Shown piece after piece: positions 60,430 through 64,000 of a stretch of 64,000 bases of DNA. A program made the translations under genes and the position numbers. Source of the stretch: an uncultured bacterium (GTDB taxonomy: Bacteria; Bacillota; Clostridia; Lachnospirales; Lachnospiraceae); NCBI GenBank assembly GCA_947073545.1, contig CAMTMP010000017.1, positions 16,023-80,022 of the forward strand, in the 5' to 3' direction. How positions within the stretch are numbered: position 1 is the first letter of the stretch; every line of letters starts with the position of its first letter. Below the pieces are notes generated by a model, which worked only from the letters and a program-made list of their open reading frames with translations, searched no databases and had not been told where the DNA came from.

Positions 60430-61767
60430 CTATATATAATGGTACTTCCCGCGTTTCGCAAACAGGAAAGCGGCGGAGAGCGCGCAGGCGAACACCTCTG
60501 CGGCAGTGATCGCCCACCAGATGCCGTCCACGCCGAAGAAGAGCGGCAGGATCAGCACGGACGCGGTCTGGAAAATCAGCGTGCGCATAAAGGAGATCGC
60601 CGCAGAAACCGCGCCGTTGTTGAGGGCGGTAAAAAAGGAGGAGGCGAAAATATTAAAGCCTGCCAGCAGGAAGGAAAAGGCAAAGAGCCGGAATGCGTGG
60701 CAAGTCAGCGCAAACAGCTCTGCGTCATAGCCCACAAATATGCCGGAGAGCGGAGCGGCCAGCAGGAAGGCGGCTGCGGTCAGCACGATGCTTGTGCAGG
60801 CCATCAGCAGCACGCTCTTTTTGAACATATTTTTCAGTTCTCCGTCGTTTCCCGCGCCGTAGTGGTAGCTGACAATGGGCGCTGCGCCGATGGAGTAGCC
60901 GATGTAGATGGCGATAAAGATAAACTGCACATACATCAGCACGCCGTATGCGGAGACGCCGTTTTCACCGACATACTTTAAAAGCTGAAAATTATAGATC
61001 ATACTGACAACGGAGGCGGAAATGTTGCTCATCAGCTCCGATGAGCCGTTGGCGCACGCCTGCAGGATGGGCTTGATTTCCAGCTTTGCCGGAGTGAGCC
61101 GCAGAAGGCTTGTGTTGGGGCGGATAAAATAGAGCAGGGGAAGCAGACCGCCCACGCACTGGCTGATGCCGGTGGCAAGGGCCGCGCCCGTCACACTCCA
61201 TCGGAACACGCCCACAAAGAGCGCGTCCAGAAACATATTGGTCACGCCTGCGCCGATGGTTGCCATAAGGCCGAGCTTGGGTCTTTCCGCCGCAATCAGA
61301 AAGCTCTGGAAAACATTCTGCAGCATGAAAGTGGTGATAAAACAGAAGACGATGCGCCCGTAGAGGACACAGTCCTCCAGCATTTCCGGCGTCGCGCCCA
61401 GAAAGGATGCCATGGAGCGCGTAAAGATAAAACCGATTGCGGACAGGATGATACCGAGGAGCAGGGTTACATAAATCATTATGGAAAAATAGCGGTTCGC
61501 CTTCTCCCGGTTGCCGGTGCCGAGTACCAGAGAGACCAGAGCCGTGCCGCCGGTGCCGATCATAAATCCCATGCCGCCGAGAATCATAATGAAGGGAAAG
61601 ATGAGATTGACGGAGGCAAAGGCGGTCTTTCCCGCGAAGTTGGACACGAAGAAACCGTCCACCACGCCGTAGATGGAGGTAAATACCATCATCACGATGG
61701 AGGGCAGAGTGAAGCGCAGAAGTTTATTGTAAGTAAAGTGGTCTGATAACTGTATGGTTCTTTTCAT
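60430..61767 (-). CDS. MATE family multidrug/cation efflux transporter
   Basis: The 445-residue protein has 12 hydrophobic helices and the MatE motifs LLRFTLPSIVMMVFTSIYGVVDGFFVS (cited by its ends, about residues 14-40), GTGGTALVSLVLG and VFQSFLIAAERPKLG. MATE proteins export drugs or metabolites with a Na+ or H+ gradient. The ATG at 61767 (minus strand) is preferred because AAAAGGGATG precedes it; an in-frame TTG at 61791 adds eight residues. It lies 39 bp behind the marR gene in one transcription unit, so it is the likely target of that regulator. Confidence 0.9.
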   Translation of the reverse strand: MKRTIQLSDHFTYNKLLRFTLPSIVMMVFTSIYGVVDGFFVSNFAGKTAFASVNLIFPFIMILGGMGFMIGTGGTALVSLVLGTGNREKANRYFSIMIYVTLLLGIILSAIGFIFTRSMASFLGATPEMLEDCVLYGRIVFCFITTFMLQNVFQSFLIAAERPKLGLMATIGAGVTNMFLDALFVGVFRWSVTGAALATGISQCVGGLLPLLYFIRPNTSLLRLTPAKLEIKPILQACANGSSELMSNISASVVSMIYNFQLLKYVGENGVSAYGVLMYVQFIFIAIYIGYSIGAAPIVSYHYGAGNDGELKNMFKKSVLLMACTSIVLTAAAFLLAAPLSGIFVGYDAELFALTCHAFRLFAFSFLLAGFNIFASSFFTALNNGAVSAAISFMRTLIFQTASVLILPLFFGVDGIWWAITAAEVFACALSAAFLFAKRGKYHYI

Positions 61768-61806
61768 AAAATCACATCCCTTTTTAATCAAAATATATTA
61801 TGTAAA

Positions 61807-62253
61807 CTAATCCTGGTTCAAGTGTCGTATATGTTTCCGGAAGTCCTGTAAATAGCGTTCTGTCAGCGCCATATACTGATTCACATCTTCCCTTTTCCAT
61901 GAGGCAAAAATGTCGTTTTCTATGGCGATGACTTTTGCGGCCGTCCGCCCGGCCAGCTCTTGTCCCTTTTCGGTTAGACAGACGGTTTTATTTTTGCCGT
62001 CCGTGTTTTCCAGATAAATGACGCCGTCAGCCTCCAGTCTGCGCAGCGCGGAATTGATTGTCTGTTTGCTGACACCGGCGTTGCGGCATATGTCCCGGAG
62101 CGGGCAGGAAGTTCCCTCGTTGCAGACGGCGTAGAGAACGATCATGGAACTTACGGGAAGGCCCAGCAGGGACGCCGCTTCACGGTAAGCGGACTCCGTT
62201 TCACTCAGCAGATAGTTGTATCGTTTCAGCTCTTTCGAAAAATCAGCAGACAT
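61807..62253 (-). CDS. MarR family transcriptional regulator
   Basis: The 148-residue winged-helix protein has the MarR core: SSMIVLYAVCNEGTSCPLRDICRNAGVSKQTINSALRRLEADGVIYLEN (cited by its ends, about residues 35-83), the wing DGKNKTVCLTEKG and a C-terminal dimerisation helix. It should repress itself and the downstream MATE gene until an effector binds; the effector is unknown. A strong promoter with two copies of an inverted motif lies 55-105 bp upstream of its start. ATG at 62253 (minus strand) follows GGGGGAAATAGC. Confidence 0.92.
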   Translation of the reverse strand: MSADFSKELKRYNYLLSETESAYREAASLLGLPVSSMIVLYAVCNEGTSCPLRDICRNAGVSKQTINSALRRLEADGVIYLENTDGKNKTVCLTEKGQELAGRTAAKVIAIENDIFASWKREDVNQYMALTERYLQDFRKHIRHLNQD

Positions 62254-62306
62254 GCTATTTCCCCCACATTTTATTCTGCCAGCGTATGAGATGGATCATA
62301 CGGATT

Positions 62307-62359
62307 GTACGAAATCATACGGTTGGATGCATTATAGTATGATTTCGTACTAAAGTCAA
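62307..62359 (-). promoter_or_regulatory. marR-MATE promoter with twin operator
   Basis: On the minus strand TTGACT (62354-62359), 17 bp, TATAAT (62331-62336) form a near-consensus promoter. A 14-bp motif occurs twice in opposite orientation: GTATGATTTCGTAC (62337-62350), filling the spacer, and GTACGAAATCATAC (62307-62320), covering about +4 to +17. Each motif is itself a near-palindrome (GTAnGAnnTCnTAC), as expected for a MarR dimer site, so both open-complex formation and early elongation could be blocked. Confidence 0.8.
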
Positions 62360-62427
62360 GTGGTTCCATGAAAGTTTTTATTTGTCAGGATTGTGATTGA
62401 TGTGGGTAGAATGACAATATGTTTTTT

Positions 62428-62446
62428 GCACGGGCCGTGCTATAAT
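62428..62446 (+). promoter_or_regulatory. Extended -10 promoter with palindrome, upstream of the HD gene
   Basis: TGCTATAAT (62438-62446) is a perfect extended -10 element. GCACGGGCCGTGC (62428-62440), a palindrome with 6-bp arms, lies directly before it and could be an operator. Confidence 0.55.
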
Positions 62447-62495
62447 GACATAAGCGGTATGTTATCTGAAAATTGTGTCATTTGGAAGGAGAGAA

Positions 62496-63101
62496 ATGCA
62501 TATGGAGTTCAACAGACAAAATGTAGAACAGGCGTTGAAAGAAGCGTCAGAGTCTAATCCGGGGCCGTGGACAGAGCACACACGGTATGTCGCCAAAGCC
62601 TGCAGGAATATCGCGGCGCGCTGTAATAATATATCGGAGGAACAGGCGTATCTTTTTGGATTGCTGCACGATATCGGGCGTTATGCGGGGGTGACCTCGG
62701 AGAAGCATCTGTTGGACGGCTACCGTTTCTGCATGGAACGCGGCTGGGAAAAGGCGGCCCAGATCTGTATATCCCATGCGTTTATGATTCAGGACATTGG
62801 AACTTCGATCGGGAAGTTTGATGTAAGTGACGAAGAGTATTTGTTTATGAAAAAGTTTATCGCAAACGCTGTCTATGACGACTATGACCGTCTGGTGCAG
62901 CTATGCGACTCGCTGGCCCTGCCGACGGGATTTTGCTTTTTGGAAAAAAGATTCGTCGATGTGACAATCCGATATGGTGTTCACCCGGCCACAACAGACA
63001 GGTGGAAAAAAATTTTAGAGATCAAAGAGGGATTTGAAAAACGAATCGGCTGTTCTGTCTATGATCTGCTTCCGGGTGTGGTGGAAAACAGCTTTCTTTA
63101 A
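62496..63101 (+). CDS. HD-domain protein, probable phosphohydrolase
   Basis: The 201-residue protein has an HD fold in its first half: His in WTEHTRYVAKA (about residue 28), LFGLLHDIGRYAG (His-Asp pair at about 58-59), and a late Asp in LVQLCDSLALP (about 142). The family includes nucleotide and phosphate-ester hydrolases; substrate unknown. ATG 62496 follows GGAAGGAGAG; ATG 62502 is the next choice. It is transcribed alone from an extended -10 promoter and ends at a terminator shared with the convergent DAHP synthase gene. Confidence 0.82.
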   Translation: MHMEFNRQNVEQALKEASESNPGPWTEHTRYVAKACRNIAARCNNISEEQAYLFGLLHDIGRYAGVTSEKHLLDGYRFCMERGWEKAAQICISHAFMIQDIGTSIGKFDVSDEEYLFMKKFIANAVYDDYDRLVQLCDSLALPTGFCFLEKRFVDVTIRYGVHPATTDRWKKILEIKEGFEKRIGCSVYDLLPGVVENSFL

Positions 63102-63124
63102 GAGACGGCATTTTGCCGTCTCTT
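63100..63124. terminator. Terminator hairpin between convergent genes
   Basis: AAGAGACGGCA (63100-63110) and TGCCGTCTCTT (63114-63124) form a perfect 11-bp stem with loop TTT, overlapping the HD gene stop codon and ending 9 bp before the convergent DAHP synthase stop. There is no T-run, but the stem is strong. Confidence 0.7.
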
Positions 63125-63133
63125 GCACAGGTC

Positions 63134-64000
63134 TCATTCGTATTCCGCAATATCATAAATCAGCCGTTCCGACGCCTCCCAGCCAAGGCAGGGGTCGGTG
63201 ATGGACTTGCCGTAAATGCCTTCGCCGATTTTCTGGCAGCCTTCCTCGATATAGCTTTCAATCATCACGCCTTTGACCATGCTGTGAATGTCCTTGTTTA
63301 ATCTCCGGCTGTGCATGACCTCTTTGACGATACGGATCTGCTGTTCGTACTTCTTGTCGGAGTTATTGTGGTTGGCGTCGATGACGCAGGCCGGGTTGAC
63401 CAGATCGTAATCCTGATACAGCATATACAGGGTGTTTAAGTCTTCGTAGTGGTAATTCGGAAGACTTCTGCCGTGCTTGTTTGTGGAACCCCGAAGCACC
63501 GCGTGGGCCAGCGGGTTGCCGCCGGTGCTGACTTCATACCCTCTGTAGGTGAAATCGTGGGGATGCTGCGCCGCGTAGATGGAGTTGAGCATCACGGAGA
63601 GCGTGCCGCTTGTGGGATTCTTCATTCCGGCGGCTACGTCGAAGCCGCTGACGGTCATGCGGTGCTGCTGATCCTCCACGGAGCGCGCGCCGATGGCTAC
63701 ATAGGAGAGAATGTCCTCCACATAGCCCCAGTTGTCGGGGTAGAGCATCTCGTCGGCGGCGGTCAGACCGGTTTCCTCTATGGCGCGGATATGCATTTTG
63801 CGCATGGCGATCAGCCCGCTTGTAAAATCGGGTTTCTTTTCCGGGTCGGGCTGGCTTACGATGCCTTTATAACCCTCGCCCGTTGTGCGGGGCTTGTTTG
63901 TGTAGATCCGGGGGGTCAGTGTCTGCTTGTCCTTCACCTTCTCGTTGACTTTCGCCACTCGGTCTACATAATCGCAGGCAGCCTCCTCAGTGTCCGGCGC
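63134..64000 (-). CDS. 3-deoxy-7-phosphoheptulonate (DAHP) synthase, class I, gene cut by right edge
   Basis: DAHP synthase condenses phosphoenolpyruvate and erythrose 4-phosphate at the entry to the shikimate pathway. The 288 residues present include KPRTTGEGYKG (PEP-binding region), YVAIGARSVEDQQHR, GMKNPTSGTLSVMLNSI, GGNPLAHAVLRGS, PACVIDANHNNSDKKYEQQ (described by its ends) and a terminal IYGKSITDPCLGWEASERLI. The frame continues through the right edge of the window, so a GTG at 63958 is internal and about 50-60 N-terminal residues are missing. Which aromatic amino acid inhibits it cannot be told. Confidence 0.93.
   Translation of the reverse strand, partial: APDTEEAACDYVDRVAKVNEKVKDKQTLTPRIYTNKPRTTGEGYKGIVSQPDPEKKPDFTSGLIAMRKMHIRAIEETGLTAADEMLYPDNWGYVEDILSYVAIGARSVEDQQHRMTVSGFDVAAGMKNPTSGTLSVMLNSIYAAQHPHDFTYRGYEVSTGGNPLAHAVLRGSTNKHGRSLPNYHYEDLNTLYMLYQDYDLVNPACVIDANHNNSDKKYEQQIRIVKEVMHSRRLNKDIHSMVKGVMIESYIEEGCQKIGEGIYGKSITDPCLGWEASERLIYDIAEYE

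Noticed and set aside
60358..60981. A 207-codon plus-strand frame opposite the 3' part of the MATE gene
   Set aside because: The minus strand encodes a clear 12-helix MATE protein; the plus-strand product is Glu/Gly/Arg-rich without motifs.

Overview
The window looks like a chromosomal core segment of a spore-forming anaerobic member of the Clostridia, most likely family Lachnospiraceae. The reasons are gene content and order: a complete spoIIIAA-AH operon, spoIVB followed by a spo0A-type gene, spoIIM next to xerD, an asp23-nusB-xseAB-ispA-dxs-tlyA-nadK-argR-recN cluster, a yicC-remA-gmk-rpoZ-rimO-pgsA-cinA cluster, a type A RNase P RNA, AGGAGG-type ribosome binding sites and frequent GTG/TTG starts. 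The assignment is inferred from protein motifs and synteny, not from a database search. I saw no tRNA, 16S/23S rRNA, insertion sequence, prophage or CRISPR array.

Layout. 1-8.4 kb: the end of a nucleoside kinase gene, rnpB, a trypsin-like exported protease, an aldose 1-epimerase, a two-gene ABC transporter, two COG0523 (G3E) GTPases (one with a very long His-rich stretch, one carrying an extra C-terminal domain), a CmpB-type membrane protein and, on the minus strand, a PHP phosphoesterase. 8.5-13.7 kb: spoIIIAA-AH, the mother-cell half of the feeding-tube channel. 13.8-25.7 kb: prfC, a transglutaminase-like exported protein, then asp23 to recN (stress protein, antitermination, exonuclease VII, isoprenoid synthesis, rRNA methylation, NAD kinase, arginine repressor, DNA repair). 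25.9-32.1 kb: spoIVB, a Spo0A-like protein made only of the DNA-binding domain, glycogen synthase, a SpoVB-like flippase and a metallo-beta-lactamase-fold lipoprotein. 32.1-39.5 kb: rqcH (minus strand) and the divergent yicC-to-cinA cluster. 39.5-42.3 kb: a membrane protein with a Tyr/Gln/Gly-rich repeat tract and a Crp/Fnr-type regulator.

42.4-50.6 kb is a nucleoside salvage block: deoD, a nucleoside-binding lipoprotein whose frame is broken here, an ABC ATPase and two permeases (NupOPQ-like), deoB and deoC. The proteins would import nucleosides, phosphorolyse them and convert the ribose or deoxyribose phosphate to central metabolites. 50.6-59.1 kb holds a candidate structured RNA, recA under a SOS-type promoter, recX, rny, an aminotransferase, an ADP-ribose-type Nudix hydrolase, a membrane sulfatase-fold protein and spoIIM. 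59.2-64 kb holds xerD, a MATE exporter and its MarR regulator with a well-formed operator/promoter, an HD-domain protein and a DAHP synthase gene cut by the right edge.

The observations I would look at first are: the receiver-less Spo0A next to spoIVB; the paired GTPases, one of which appears fused to a YcgQ/DUF1980-like domain; a structured RNA candidate of about 180 nt upstream of recA with its own promoter and terminator; a perfect 15-bp inverted repeat just ahead of the deoB ribosome binding site; and two families of short intergenic repeats that sit directly behind transcription terminators.
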